DNA of 64,000 nt from Symbiodinium microadriaticum (GCA_001939145.1 LSRX01000054.1:1225016-1289015), one strand, 5' to 3'. Positions 1-11,300 are shown, numbered from the stretch's first letter. The notes: generated by a model not told the origin, from the sequence alone. Numbers and translations: made by a program.

Positions 1-68
1 AACCCCTAAACCCCTAAACCCCTAAACCCCTAAACCCCTAAACCCCTAAACCCCTAAACCCCTAAACT
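1..68. repeat. CCCCTAAA octamer array at window start
   Basis: Eight near-perfect tandem copies of the octamer CCCCTAAA open the window. The C-rich strand reads 5' to 3' inward, the orientation expected of a left chromosome end. The next bases are unique sequence and degenerate heptamers. Internal arrays of the same octamer occur elsewhere (for example 26760-26810), so this may be only another interstitial array cut by the window edge. Confidence 0.85.
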
Positions 69-164
69 CCCAACGTTCTCCACCCTGCCTTTGGCCACCG
101 CTCCGCGAAGCGGCAGAAGGGCCTGGCTCCTGCCCCAACTTGGGGAGCTTCAGGATTCGGTGTG

Positions 165-470
165 TTTTCCCGGGGTTTAGGGCTTCGGGTTTAGGGGCTA
201 TGTGGGTTTAAGGCTTCGGGCTTAGGGGCTATATGGGTTTAGGGCTTTTAGGGTTCAGGGCTTAGGGGCTAGATGGGTTTAGGGTTTAGGGCTTCGGGGC
301 TATATGGGTTTAGGGCTATATGGGCTTAGGGCTATATGGGTTTAGGGTTTAGGGTGTAGGGGCTTTAGGGTTAGGGGCTTTTTGGGTTTAGGGCTATATG
401 GGCTTAGGGCTATATGGGTTTAGGGTTTAGGCTGTGGGGGCTATATATGGGTAAGTAACTAAAAGGCCTA
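165..470. repeat. Degenerate telomere-like repeat with 'ctatatgggttta' spacer
   Basis: Heptamers TTTAGGG alternate with the spacer GGGGCTATATGGG, giving an irregular higher-order repeat of roughly 20-35 bp. It looks like a telomere-like array that diverged and was then re-amplified as a longer unit. Confidence 0.8.
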
Positions 471-575
471 CTGTAGGGGCTGCTACTATGACGATTGCTG
501 TATACATAACTACAAATTACTATACAAGGCCATTACACAGGTTGGTGCCCAAGAGACATAGAACCCCACTATACT

Positions 576-754
576 ACTGTTGATGATAGAGATCCTGCAG
601 TACCTCAGGACCCTAAACTATGAGGATTGTGGTATATATGTTCTAGCTGATATATTCCTTATTATGTTATGGTATATTCCTTTTTACTATGAGGATTTAG
701 GGTCTATTCCTTATTGTGGGTACCGGGTAATGCAGGAGGTATATCATCAACCGT
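576..754. mobile_element. MITE-like element family 1 (expanded copy)
   Basis: The left end resembles ACTGTTGATGATA followed by GATCCTGCAGTACC. The right end reads GGTAATGCAGGAGGTATATC and then ATCAACCGT, giving imperfect terminal inverted repeats. The interior holds duplicated 'TATTCCTT' segments. Related copies lie at 9920-10029, 22289-22391, 29977-30062, 48157-48482 and 62906-63013. No coding capacity is visible, so it would need an enzyme supplied in trans. Confidence 0.6.
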
Positions 755-769
755 AGGAGAGGCGGGGGG

Positions 770-2130
770 GAGAGTTTAGGCCTAAACCCTGGACCCCAAA
801 CCCTAAAGCCTAAATCCTAAACCCAAACACCAAACCCTAAAACCTAAATCCTAAACCCTGAACCCTAAACCCTAAAACCTAAATCCTAAACCCTAAACCC
901 TAAACCAGACTGAGAGGTTACGCTTTGGGTTGCTGTTGAGGGCTCCTCTAAGGGTTGCCCGCCCTGGGGTTGAGGTCCTCGGTGTGATGAGGGTTTAGGG
1001 TTTAGGGTTTAGGGGTTTAGGGTTTAGGGGTTTAGGGGTTTAGGGGTTTGGGGTTAGGGTGTAGGGGTTTGGGGTTAAGGGTTCAGGGCCCGCTTCCTNT
1101 TTGGGGTTTAGGGGTTTGGGGTTTAGGGGTTTGGGGTTTGGGGTTTAGGGTTTAGGGGTTTGGGGTTAAGGGTTCAGGGCCCGCTTCCTGGCTCTCCACG
1201 GAACCCACCAGACTTTAGACACAGCCGAAACGGAAGCAAGTCGGGTTTGAGGTTTAGGAACACCATCACCTAAACCCTAAACCCTAAGCCCTAAGCCCTA
1301 AACCCCAAACCCTAAACTGGCCCGAAGATGCGTTGAGCGTGGTAGGGTGGAAGCCTAGAGCTTCGCAGAATAAAATGACGACGACAGCGGCTAGGAGATG
1401 AAAACTAAGACTCTCGATAAGGCGAGATATATCTTTGCAAGGGGTAGCGTTTCACAAGTTATGATTCGGTGCCTTTGAGCTCTCCCTGATGAACCCTCAA
1501 ACCTGAACCCTAAACCCTAAACCCCAAACCCTGAACCCAGACCCTGGACCCTAAACCCCCAAACCCTAAAACCCTAAACCCCAAACCCTGAACCCCCCAA
1601 TAACCCGACCTCGCAGCGGCTCGTCGGAGGAGTCCCGCCATCAGCTCGAAAGTGGGGCGTGGGGCGGCCTGTCAGCTTGGGACTTTGGGTTTAGGCTTTA
1701 GGGTTTAGGGCTTTTTGGGTTTAGGTTTAGGGTTTAGGGTTTTAGGGTTTAAGGGTTTAGGGGTTAAGGGTTTAGGGTTTTTGGGGTTTAGGGCTTTTGG
1801 GGTTTAGGGTTCAGGGTTTAGGGGTTAAGGGTTTAGGGTTAAGGGTTTAGGGTTGAGGGTTTAAGGTTTTTGGGGTCTAGGGTTTTTGGGGTTTAAGGTT
1901 TAGGGTTTACGGTTTAAGGTTTACGGTTTAGGGCCAGCTTGGGACTTACCGACCTTTGCTGGGCCTTGAGGGGTTCTGTGGCTCTGGTCTGAGGCTTTGG
2001 GGTGCTTGTTGGGTTTTTGGGGCTTTAGGATTCTAGGGCTTAGGGTTTAGGGTTTAGGGTTTAGGGCTTTGGCATTCTAGGACTTAGGGTTTAGGGTTTA
2101 GGGCTTTAGGATTCTAGGGCTTGGGGCTCA
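770..2130. repeat. Mosaic of interstitial telomere-like arrays
   Basis: Arrays of CCCTAAA (770-906, 1262-1318, 1495-1592) alternate with TTTAGGG/TTTAGGGG arrays (985-1165, 1684-1935, 2038-2125), so orientation switches several times. Between them are unique pieces of 50-170 bp with no recognisable gene. One N lies at 1099. A 24-bp segment is directly repeated at 1075-1098 and 1166-1189 around one array. Confidence 0.85.
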
Positions 2131-2292
2131 GGCTTCCTGTAGCCACACGATGACTAAATCGCCCCATGCCCGCGTCAGTTCCGTGTGCGCACGCGAAAGA
2201 GCCTTACTGGCACTCCCAAGATCAGGGACTTATCGTTGAGGGTTTAGGTTGCGAGACATATAATAACATTCGACATGCTATGAAGCACTTAA

Positions 2293-2402
2293 CCCAGAGA
2301 ACCCAATACCCCTTAATTAAGGAATATCCCTTAAATCCTAATAATTAAGGCCCCTGTACTTTAAGGTATATTCCTTAATTAAGGGGTATTGGGATCTCTG
2401 GG
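2293..2402. mobile_element. MITE-like element family 2
   Basis: A palindromic element of about 110 bp. The left end is CCCAGAGAACCCAATACC and the right end is its near-perfect reverse complement, with CCTTAATTAAGG internal to each end. Related copies lie at 17517-17628, 50031-50140 and 50395-50568, with a degraded one at 16431-16596. It is non-coding. I saw no convincing target duplication. Confidence 0.75.
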
Positions 2403-2546
2403 AAAGCCCTCACATCTACAAGGGGTCTACTACGAAACCTTCGTGACGTCAACCTTGGGGCCCTGGCGGCTGCCAGAAGGTGTCGCACCAGCAAAGGCGT
2501 GCGCTGAGAGCCGAAGGAAGCGGCCGTTGCACAGTTGGTAATGTAA

Positions 2547-2650
2547 GTAGTTCTCTAAACTCGGGTGTTTCTTCTGGGGGTCCATTTTTACAAGGGTGCC
2601 GTTTTTCATTTTTGGGGACCTAAGAAGGGACCCTGATTTAGAGAACTACC
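2547..2650. mobile_element. MITE-like element family 3
   Basis: The ends are GTAGTTCTCTAAA and its inverse TTTAGAGAACTAC, with an interior rich in 'aagggtgcc' and 'gggacc'. Related copies are at 21862-22001, 23246-23634 (compound), 24645-24713 (right part only) and 62519-62604. It is non-coding. Confidence 0.75.
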
Positions 2651-4384
2651 TATGTAGCGGTCTTGATGATTGGCGTCTTCCCCTTTTCTTGAAGCCCCCG
2701 CAGCGACCAAGGCAACCTTGAAGTTGCCACACTCCCCCGGCCCTCCTGCAGGTGGACTCATTCAGTGTTTGTTGCCTCTGCTTCTTCACGCAAATGCGAC
2801 CCCCCCCCCCTCCCAGCCCCTTCCCCTGCCTTGCCTCTGCTCCTTTCTTCTCCTACGTTTTGGGGCCTCCGCAGCCGTGCCTGCCTCATTCTCGTTGAGA
2901 CTACTCTTCACCTATGGCCAAGCTGAGGTGGACGACGCACAGCGTTTGCAATCAGAATAAAGTTCGGGCATACCTTGCAGTTTTTTTTTGAACCAGAGTT
3001 GTACGGGAAATTTCAAGAATAGAAGTGGTAACTCTCCAGGCCCGTACCAGTTCATTACAGGGTTTGGATTGTGCGGTTCAGGAAACAGGTTTTGGTACTA
3101 GGAGTGTGGTGTTTTGTGGCTTGATGCTGTGGTACTTCGGGTTGAGGAACTATACACATAGCATCCGCATGCGGCATGGGAAAAGCCTGAACGCGTCTAA
3201 TCCCAGACGCATCTGCCGGAGGAGTCTCGCTTCGAAAATGCTGCGAGCCGTGTTTCCATCGACACAGAAAATGTCACCTACATCATAAGCGGGTGACATC
3301 CAACGAAACCAACAAGCAACTCGGAGCTCGGCGCAGTTAAGAACTACTTAACGGAACATTACCTTAAGGACACCATAAGTATGCACTGACGAACATTTCA
3401 ACTGCACCCTGTGTACACTCACCAAAGCACTAACACAAACCCTTACTTGGCACACGTGCTCTCTTTCAAGCATCACGGAGTCTTTGGCCGCTGGCCTACC
3501 TGGCACTAAGCAGCATCCGGCTTGTTCCTAGCCAAGAAGGCCAAAGAGATAGCGCACCAAGCGTGCCCTGTCACTAGTCACTAGTACCCTGCCCCCCTAC
3601 CGTAACACTGAATCTGCAGCAAAGTCCCTTGCATGCAGGCGCGCCATGTCATGTGCTTCGACACCGAAAATTGTCAAGCGGATCGAGAGGGCGTCCGCAT
3701 GTTAACCACCTCTAAACCCTAAACCCTAAACCCATACTAAGGCGAATCCACTGAAAGCAGAGTTGGTGGATTCAGTCTTCCGACGACTCCTCGCTCTCTG
3801 CACACTCATTCTGTACATCGTCCTCGCTATCGCTCCAGTCCATGGCAGATTCCACGGTTTTCTCCAGGATGAAAGTTCGGATGAGGTTATCAAAGCCATC
3901 CTCGGACGTCCAGCAGATCCCCTTTTACTAGCTTTTCTCTTGAGGAACTCCATTAAAGTCACCAGAAAGAAAAGGAACCCTATTGTTTACGATATATTAG
4001 TACCATAGCAACCAGGACCCAGTTTAAGCCTCCGAGAGAAAATAACAGCTTCCAAACCTCCGGCTGCTTCCAGCAAAGCAGCTGAAACAAGTCGACAGGC
4101 TCCCCGGCAGCCGATGGTGGAAACGTACATCCGCCTTCGGTTTGGGGTGTTAAGCTTGGGGCCGAACATCTAAGGCTTAAGGATTATCTCTAGAGCTCAG
4201 CTTCCGGGTTTTTTTAGGGCCGAATTAAAAAATCAGGGTTCCGGGCTGAAGGCTCCTTGCACGATTGCATCTCGGAAACTGAATCCTGCATCTTGCCGCC
4301 CAAATCTGCATGTCGACGTAGGGTACCCCAGCAACAAGTAGCAAAAGCAGCTGCTGCCAATTATTCCTCCTGCCCCTCCTATAC
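2651..4384. other. Intergenic, no gene recognised
   Basis: Mostly unique sequence with a C-rich pyrimidine tract near 2785-2840 and a short CCCTAAA pair at 3713-3732. The open frames here are short and resemble no family I know. Confidence 0.5.
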
Positions 4385-4660
4385 TCCTGCTGATCCTAGC
4401 TCCGGATGCTTCCGCTGCTGCTGCTACGACAAGTAGTCCTGATACTGATACTGATACCGCAACCACTCCAAAGACCACGGCTGCGACCACGACCACGACT
4501 ACGACTAGGGCCACAGCCACTGCCACGACGACGGTGGCTACTACGACGGCGAGCACTACTGCTACTGCTAGAACTTGTAACCTGCAACCTGCTGCCTCTT
4601 TCCTACTACGATCACCACTGCGACGACAACTTTGACGACGACACGATGACGACTGCCACA
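4385..4660. repeat. Degenerate trinucleotide tract
   Basis: Runs of CTG, GAT/ACT and ACG triplets dominate this stretch. Open frames on both strands are low-complexity products of the repeat and are not treated as genes. Confidence 0.7.
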
Positions 4661-4690
4661 CAGCATTCGGATTCGAGCCCACAATGCCAA

Positions 4691-4807
4691 TTATGGCTCA
4701 AAAACGAGTGGCCATCCGGACCGCGCCCAGAGCTTCTCAAGGCCAGCTAAACTGCTCCAGCGAACCATCCGAACTCGGCTGAGCAGCAAGGGGCAGTCGA
4801 AAGAGTG

Positions 4808-4844
<37 letters not shown>

Positions 4845-5593
4845 TACATATATATATATATGATATATGATATATGATATATGATATATGATATATGACA
4901 TGGGGGTTCCTGATGCATGCGGCTGCCTTCCCCCGTCTCCTGTAGACGCTTCGGTCCCGCTCTCGGCTTGATGGGCTTCTGCTTCTCCTCCACGCTCTCG
5001 TTCAGAGACTTCGCCACATCCGTCAGAGCTGACCACTCCGACTCCCACAGTGACACGGCTGAGGCATCGTCCGGGGGAAGTGGCACCGCAGGATTGTCCT
5101 CCGGATCGTACCCTTTTCCCATCTTCTTGTTCAGCACCGACTCCGCATAGGACGCGAGGTTGACCAGGTCCTGGCAACAGCCGTCTCTCCCCTTTGCCGT
5201 TGTCTCCATCACGCACCATTCCAGGTATGCCTTTGGTACCTCCCGGAACAGTTTGCCCGCATGACGCCCGAACATCACGACCGAGTTGCCCTTCCCAGCC
5301 GTCACCGCATCCCGGATGAGAAGCTGCATGTGCCCCTTCGTGGCCCCCGTCGGGGGTGTGATCCCTAGCTTCGAGCATTCGTCCGACAACTGGTCCTTTG
5401 TCATAGACGCAAGACCCTTCGGCACTGCTCCTGAGTCGGTCGCCGCTTTCTTCTTGTCCGCGATCAGCTGCCGCACTTCGCCTGTGCTCCAGGTAGGGTG
5501 CGTGGTTATCCCCAGACGAGTGGCCTCGGCTAGGAGCTGCACCTTGTTCATCTGCCACAGGTTCTTCGGAGCTTCGTTGGATGAGCTCGCCAT
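4691..5593 (-). CDS. Overlapping +1-frame ORF of element B: SAP-like protein
   Basis: The ATG at 5593 opens a frame shifted +1 relative to gag-protease. About 230 residues are element-derived, then the frame reads into the AT microsatellite and ends at 4691. It has two SAP-like helix-extended-helix stretches (LWQMNKVQLLAEATRLGI, then GLASMTKDQLSDECSKLGI) and a motif GRHAGKLFREVPKAYLEW like the FGKHKG..EVP..YL.W signature of ExoX C-terminal/DUF3820 proteins. The same three blocks occur in the same order in the +1 ORF of the complete element at 53953-54741, which makes chance openness unlikely. SAP motifs usually bind DNA, so a role with the cDNA or in chromatin targeting is an inference. How it is translated is unknown; leaky scanning, a separate mRNA or +1 frameshifting are all possible. 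Confidence 0.75.
4808..4897. repeat. AT-rich microsatellite at the truncation edge of a retroelement
   Basis: A (TA)n tract is followed by five ATATATG-type units. It abuts the coding remnant of the minus-strand copia-like element. Reading frames of that element run into the microsatellite and gain a meaningless Ile/Tyr/His-rich tail, so this is where the element was broken. Confidence 0.85.
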
Positions 5594-8072
5594 TGAAACC
5601 AAGAGGCACGGTCGGAGGCTTGGAAGCGGGGGTGCTAGCTGGGGCTCTTGAGAAAATAGTTCTACCGACCCAAAGAACGGGATGTGGAGGTTGAGGTGCA
5701 CTGCGCCATGTGTCGTGGATCATAAGGAGCTCTCTTGAATCTTTGCATGACATAGCTGATGTAATCCTGACTTCACCAATTGCATCGAGCAGCATTCTCT
5801 TGATGTGGTCCTGGTCAGTGTCCCAGCGTCCAGGATCGAACAAACCTCGCCGAGGCACAACATGGACCCTAATGAATGCACTTGAGGTCTCAATCCAGAA
5901 GTCTTTTGTGATGGGGGTCCGTCCCCACCAATCGGAAAACAACTGAAGGTTGAAAGGAGTTGCGCATAGGAGATTTTGGATCGTCGGGTTGATCTTCTTC
6001 GGGTAGAACAGCTTCGGGGTCAGGGTCGCGAGAGGTCCTCGCGAGGGAAGCTTAGACTCTCTGCTCCGATCTTGTTTGGGTTGTTCTGCACACACATCAG
6101 GATTGCAAGTCATGAAGGCATCGTGCAGCACATTTTGCCCCGCTGCAAAAGGAAGTAGCTTCACCTCATCTTCTGCCCACTCTTGGGGAGACGGGAGTCT
6201 CGGATTCTGCCCTGACCTTGGGTTTACGATGATAGCTGGATGGCCTTTGTCAGTGACAGCAAGAGCGACGTCACCGACGTTGAGATTCTTGAACTTGGCT
6301 GTGTTCTCGGCTACGTCGTAAACCATACCGAGCTTGCTCAAAACCTTTCGAGAAAGAAGCAAAGGAACTTCACCATCAACAACCGCGGCCCTAACCGCAA
6401 ACTGCTTCTCACTGATCTCGATCAAGATTGTAGCTGTGTAGGTAGCACGGAAAAGCTTGGAAGCGCCAAACCGAAAATCATCCGAAGTGTTCACAAACTG
6501 CACCTGAACACCAGCATTCCTTGCAAGCTTAAGGTAGGACTCAAGCCATCCCTGTCCCATGACCGATTTGCTGCAAGCAGTGTCTGTGATAGCATACAGT
6601 TTGCTGCCTCCGGGATCGCCAACCTCATAAGCAACCTGAACCACGCCAGTCGCAGCTTCGCACGCAGAGGTCGTCACATGTGCCTGGTGGTCAGCACCCT
6701 TAGCTGAAGCCCCACGGTTACCAGAGCCCTGGTTTTCCTTGTTGAGGGGGCATACACTGTCGCGATGCCAGTGTCCACGTCTACCACACCCAGCACAATA
6801 TGATCGTGCTTTAGCGTTAGCGAGCTGGTCCTCGACATTGTTCTTGTGGTTCATGTTGTTTGAGCCCTTTTGGGAATCCCTGATGGCACTTGGTTCCACA
6901 CCGCGGGCCCTGGCGATCTCTCTGTACTTAGCTTTCGCTGTCTCCTGTGCCACATAAGCCTCATGGAGCGCTATGGCCTCGTCCTCTGCAAGCACCTGCT
7001 CATCTTCAACGAGGACCCCGTCATCATCATCATCACCCTCATCGACCCCAGCCATAAAGGTAGCCCTCACTCCCTTGCCCCCTTTCGCTGATTCTTGTGG
7101 AGGTCCTTTGCGGGGCTGCCAGGGAGGCCGGATGGACTTTTCATGAAGCACGGCTGCACGTTGAAGCTTGGACACATTGTACTCGTTACCTACCGAAGCA
7201 AGCAGAGCCAATTCCTCCGAACTGCTTAAGCTAAGAGCGTTCAGGTACGCCCACGCCTTTGCGACTTCAGGTAATCGGCAATCGATTTCGATGAGTCGCG
7301 AGTGGCTGCGATCGAAAGAGGAATTAAATTCTCTAATCGTCTGACCAGCCTGCCTCCTCAAGCGCTTGAAGAATGCCGTCAAGCTCTCTGCTATTTTCGA
7401 CACCTCTACTTCTTGATACCGCTCCTGAATCCAGGTCCTAAAAATGTTAAGTCCATCACTGCCAGCCAAAGCGTCGACCTGCAATTCTTCAGACTCAACC
7501 CACGCCCTCCCGGACAGGTGCTGGTAAAGGAGAAGCGCCTGCTGGCCTTTCGGTGTTCTGGTCACCTTACACCAAGCATCAACCTGGCGAAGATATGACC
7601 TCGCGCTCACACCGAGTTCCTCGCCAGTGCTCTGCGCATCAAAACTCGGTACGGCCATCTTCTCACTGAAGGAACCCTTGTTACCAGAAACCTCTTGCCC
7701 TGAATACCAGCCCCCAGTAGAGTTAGGCGCCCTCGTAGAAGTATCCTCAGTCCAGGGCCCCGAAGAATTCCATGAAGCCCTCCGCTGATGATCCACACGA
7801 CCGCTGTCACGGTCCTCGTCGCCCTCGCTGGGCGTTCCGTTGGAGAAATCTGTACCGTCTGTATCCCACTCGGCCCTTGAACCCCAAGACCAGTGATAGC
7901 GGTACCCATAAGGTCTGTACCAACCCTGCCAAGCCCAGCGATCTCCCCTGCTCCAACTGGAGTCATCCCAGCTGTCGCCTCGATCCTGGACAGGAAAAGA
8001 CTGCCCCTGGTTTCCGGCTGAAGCGTCTTGATGCAGCGGAGTAAACTCTGCTTCAGCCCCTGACTGCGCCAT
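4898..8072 (-). CDS. Gag-protease polyprotein of element B, 3'-truncated
   Basis: The open frame starts at ATG 8072 (130 nt after the primer site) and stays open to the AT microsatellite; the frame itself ends at 4737 after about 1,110 codons. Visible parts in order: a Trp/Gly/Ser-rich N-terminus; a gag capsid-like region (SYLRQVDAW ... LLYQHLSGRAWVESEEL); a CX2CX4HX6C knuckle (CAGCGRRGHWHRDSVC, near 6750-6800); a protease with DTACSKS near 6584; and a conserved domain ending LWVGRTIF. Downstream of that, the frame encodes Gly/Arg/Ser-rich, low-complexity sequence where it overlaps the +1-frame SAP ORF. No stop or frameshift is seen in over 3 kb, so this copy decayed by truncation rather than by point mutation. 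Integrase and RT are missing, so it cannot be autonomous. Confidence 0.85.
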
Positions 8073-8188
8073 GGCGCACGGGCCCTACGAGACCCCAAGG
8101 ACAGAAAGAACCCTCAGAAGGACACCACAACACAACTAGACAAGGAAAAGCCACAACGACACAGACTAAGAACCCGGAAAGCGGCCCG

Positions 8189-8201
8189 GGCTCCGCTACC
8201 A
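8189..8201 (-). promoter_or_regulatory. Primer-binding site of element B
   Basis: The minus strand reads TGGTAGCGGAGCC starting at 8201. This 13-mer is identical to the start of the site in the complete element, and is the kind of sequence complementary to the 3' CCA end of an initiator-Met tRNA used by Ty1/copia elements. Confidence 0.8.
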
Positions 8202-8202
8202 A

Positions 8203-8385
8203 TGTAAAACAACAAGACAGGACTACAAGCCCGGGACCCCCAGCCTAAACCCTTCCAAAGCTTAGAACCGCCCGAAGTCCCCCGACCCAGAAGCCCTCTC
8301 CCGGACGGGAGAGGGGAGACAAGCCTTTTGTCACGAACCAGAGCAGCCTCGATTTGTGCGATCATCCTTGCGCAGGGGCTAAGTC
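8203..8385 (-). repeat. Probable 5' LTR of element B
   Basis: The inner end is defined by TTTTACA followed by one base and then the primer-binding site, the same spacing as in the complete element (LTR ending CA, one base, TGGTAGCGG). The outer end is a guess near 8385, where short GCAAGGATGA repeats occur. There is no partner LTR to compare with. Confidence 0.45.
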
Positions 8386-8410
8386 ATCCTTGCAGCAGGG
8401 GCCATGCTAA

Positions 8411-8505
8411 GCTTTCGGTTTCACATTTAGGGGTTTAGGGGTTTAGGGTTTAGGGGTTTAGGGTTTAGGGTTTGGGGTTTAGGGTTTAAGGTTTAGGGTT
8501 CGGGG
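8411..8505. repeat. Interstitial TTTAGGG/TTTAGGGG array
   Basis: About twelve heptamer or octamer units with variants sit just outside the presumed LTR of element B, so that element probably also lies in or beside a telomere-like array. Confidence 0.85.
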
Positions 8506-9919
8506 CGGGCCCCCGAATGGGCTTGTAAGAGATCTTGCGGACCTGGCTGAGATCCTCTCACTCGCATCGGCTCGGGGCCTATTTCCCTAGGAAGGACTCT
8601 TTTTAGCTTCCTTCAGACCCAAGGGCTTACTTACTTGGAGGTTCATGGGTAGTTATAAGTGAGGTTATAAGTCCCCTAAATTGGATTATAGCTATAGTTC
8701 CCTTACTTATAACCCCACTTATAACCGCCCATGAAGCCTCCAAGTAGGCTTTGAGATCTGCGATGCAAAACACTGGGTCAAAGGCCTGGCATACCACCTG
8801 CTTCAGGACCGTGACCCTGGCTGATGTCTCCTCTGTCGCACGGCGGTGAAAGGCCATCACAAGCGAGCAGCGTACCGAGAAGAGATGCACAGAGACAGAG
8901 ATATCTTCAGGAAAAGCTTCAGCCATGCACCTTCAGGTTCAGGGCCTCAAGTCCCTTCTTCAAGGGGTCCCTTTGTAAAAATTCATGTGGCTCCCCCCAT
9001 TAGGACCCCTCAGAAAAAAAGGGCCTCCTGCCGAGGCTTCTTGAGATCCCAGGGTTCTTCTTGGGCTCTTCGGACCGGGCCTGCGCGGAGACGGCGAGCT
9101 CCACCTTGGCGGGTCCCGGCTCGACCGATGGATACCCAAACAGAGGGCGCAGAGGCAACGGGGTGTAGAAGGGCTACCATATAAATAAAAAAAGCCTACT
9201 TGCTTTTTGGGTGCTTTGATTGGGGTTGAGGATTTGGAGTTTTTAAGGTTTTTGGGGTCGGCTTTGACTTGAGGCTTACGGTTTAGGCTTTACGACGGTT
9301 TGGGGTAACTGGCAGTCAGCAGAACGGCGTAACGCTCCTCAAGCCAAGCAGCCACGCTGAGATTGGCTGTCGCAAGGACGCGGGCATCACGCCCGTCCTC
9401 TTAAGATAGGAATTCTCAGCGCAGCAGGTGATCCGTTCGACATAGCAAGTATTCCTGGTAGATGTGATGGATGAAAGAGCCGGGCTGCAAGGTTTATTGG
9501 GTTTTAGGGTTTAGGGTTTAGGGCAGCCCATGGTATATTTCTCTACCTCCAGAACTGGAGGCAACAGACGCTGATTCTGTAGAACCCCTCCACCTTGTTA
9601 ACAGCCCTGAACATTGCAGAATCCTATCATTCAGGGTCTGTATCAGGGTCCTCTAGTTTTCTGAAACAATCATTTATTCTTGAAACCCAGGAGCATAACT
9701 ACGAAAGTTTTCATGCCCAAGCTGAAGCAAAACACGCCAAGTGGGAGAGGCTGCCTCAGGGCCACGGAGTCATACACGCAAAGCCTGAATCCTCGAAGGG
9801 GGGTCCTCTGCTAGGATTCGAAGGCACCGGCAGGCGCCTGGACGGCCCGGTCTTACACAGGCTCTATAGAGGCATGTGGGATTTGATAAGGAGACATTCA
9901 TCTGCTATGCAATGCAACT
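8506..9919. other. Intergenic with one palindromic element and short telomere-like array
   Basis: Apart from the palindrome at 8632-8747 and (TTTAGGG)3 at about 9500-9522, the sequence is unique. I recognise no gene; open frames are short and unlike known families. Confidence 0.5.
8632..8747. mobile_element. Palindromic MITE-like element, single copy
   Basis: Inverted arms of about 40 bp begin TACTTGGAGGTTCATGGG and end with its imperfect complement; a second inverted motif ACTTATAAC lies inside. It is non-coding and was not seen elsewhere in the window. Confidence 0.65.
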
Positions 9920-10029
9920 ACGGTTGTTGATATGAATCCCACATTACCCTTAATAATGATAAAGAATATACCATAATTCCCATAGTTTAGAGTCCTTAGG
10001 GTAATGCAGGATTTATATCATCAACAGTA
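9920..10029. mobile_element. MITE-like element family 1
   Basis: The left end is ACGGTTGTTGATATG and the right end is GGTAATGCAGGATTTATAT followed by ATCAACAGT. The interior carries the family's CCATAATTCCCATAGTTTAG segment. Non-coding. Confidence 0.75.
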
Positions 10030-10165
10030 TCAACCGCTCATGCCTGGTAGCGCTGCGGTGCACTCCATCCCTCCAGTCCCAGACAGGGTCCAAAGGAGAA
10101 GGTGCTGATCCTGCGGGCTTCTGTTGTGGAAACAACACGTCTCTGCTGACAATCCGAAACGGACA

Positions 10166-10775
10166 ATAAACCCCAAAACCCTAAACCTAGAATAAACTGA
10201 ACCCTAGAATAAACCCTAAAACCCTTCAATAAACCCCAAAAACCTAAACCCTAGAACAAACCCTAAAATCCTAAACCCTCAATAAATCCTAACATCCTAA
10301 ACCCTAGGTCCGAAACCTTGAAACCCTAAACCCTAGGCTTAGACCTTGAAACCCTCTGGGAACCGTGAAACCCCAAACTGCGGAAGTCCTCAACCGAAGA
10401 AACACGGTTTTAGGGTTGAGGGTTTAGGGTTGAGGGTTTAGGTGTTAGGGTTGAGGGTTTATGGTTTAGGGTTGAGGGTTTAGGTTTTAGGGTTTAGGGT
10501 TCACCGAACATAGACTATGATACAGATCCTGTAAGTAGTAGGGGCCCTTGACTTCAAAGCTCTGCAAACCCCTTCATACCAAAAGCAAAGAGAAAAACAC
10601 ACCCTGACTATCCAGAAAACTACCTCTTTTCAGTCCGGGAATCCAAGCTTCCAGAAAGCCCATATCGGGCCAACAGGCCATCCTGCCACGGTTTAGGGTT
10701 TAGGGTTTAGGGTTTAAGGTGCTTGAGGGATTGGGAATTTAGGGTTTCGCGTGTAGGTTTAGGGCTTTGGGGTTA
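10166..10775. repeat. Interstitial telomere-like arrays, orientation switching
   Basis: CCCTAAA-type units interrupted by 'caataaac' and 'gaacaaac' variants (10166-10345) are followed by TTTAGGG with TTGAGGG variants (10408-10503) and a second array at 10689-10775. Between them is about 180 bp of unique sequence. Confidence 0.8.
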
Positions 10776-10924
10776 AAGGCATTGGAAGGGTCTTAAGGCT
10801 TTTCTCATGGTGCGGACCCTGTCTGTGCATGGGGCTTCACCAGCTGTTACACAGAAGCTGGTGCGAACGGAACTGCTTCAGGCGTAGATTCGGCGGCCCC
10901 TCGTCCGAGTGCATTACGGTTTTC

Positions 10925-11253
10925 ATTAATGTTACTACTACTATCAGTATCATTATCATTACCATTAGCATTACCAGTACCATTGCTATCAATGTCACTA
11001 TCACTGGTCCATTACTGCTACTATCAGACTATTACCATTACCATTATGCGTGTTGTTACTGATACTGTTACTATTGTTAGTAGTAGTAACCGTACTACTA
11101 GTAAGATTTGTAACATCATTCTTATTGCCATTATTCGTAGTAGTAAGAATAGCAGCAGTGATAAGAGTAGTCGTCATCGTAGTGGTGGTAGTAGTAGCAG
11201 CGGCAAAAGTGCTAGTAATAGTCGTCGTCGTAGTAGTCGTCGTAGTAGTAGTA

Positions 11254-11297
<44 letters not shown>

Positions 11298-11300
11298 CGT

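Larger units (their letters stand above)
4898..8385 (-). mobile_element. Truncated Ty1/copia-like LTR retrotransposon (element B)
   Basis: Read on the minus strand, the order is presumed 5' LTR (8203 to about 8385), primer-binding site, leader, gag, CCHC knuckle, aspartic protease, a conserved unknown domain and then an overlapping SAP ORF. The sequence stops at an AT microsatellite near 4897, so integrase, reverse transcriptase, RNase H and 3' LTR are missing. It shares domain order and many residues with the complete element at 51016-59672 but is clearly diverged, hence a different family of the same lineage. Its outer LTR end is not certain because the second LTR is absent. Confidence 0.85.

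Noticed and set aside
1..68. True chromosome end at position 1
   Set aside because: Only eight octamers are visible and equal arrays occur internally, so a real telomere cannot be claimed from this window.
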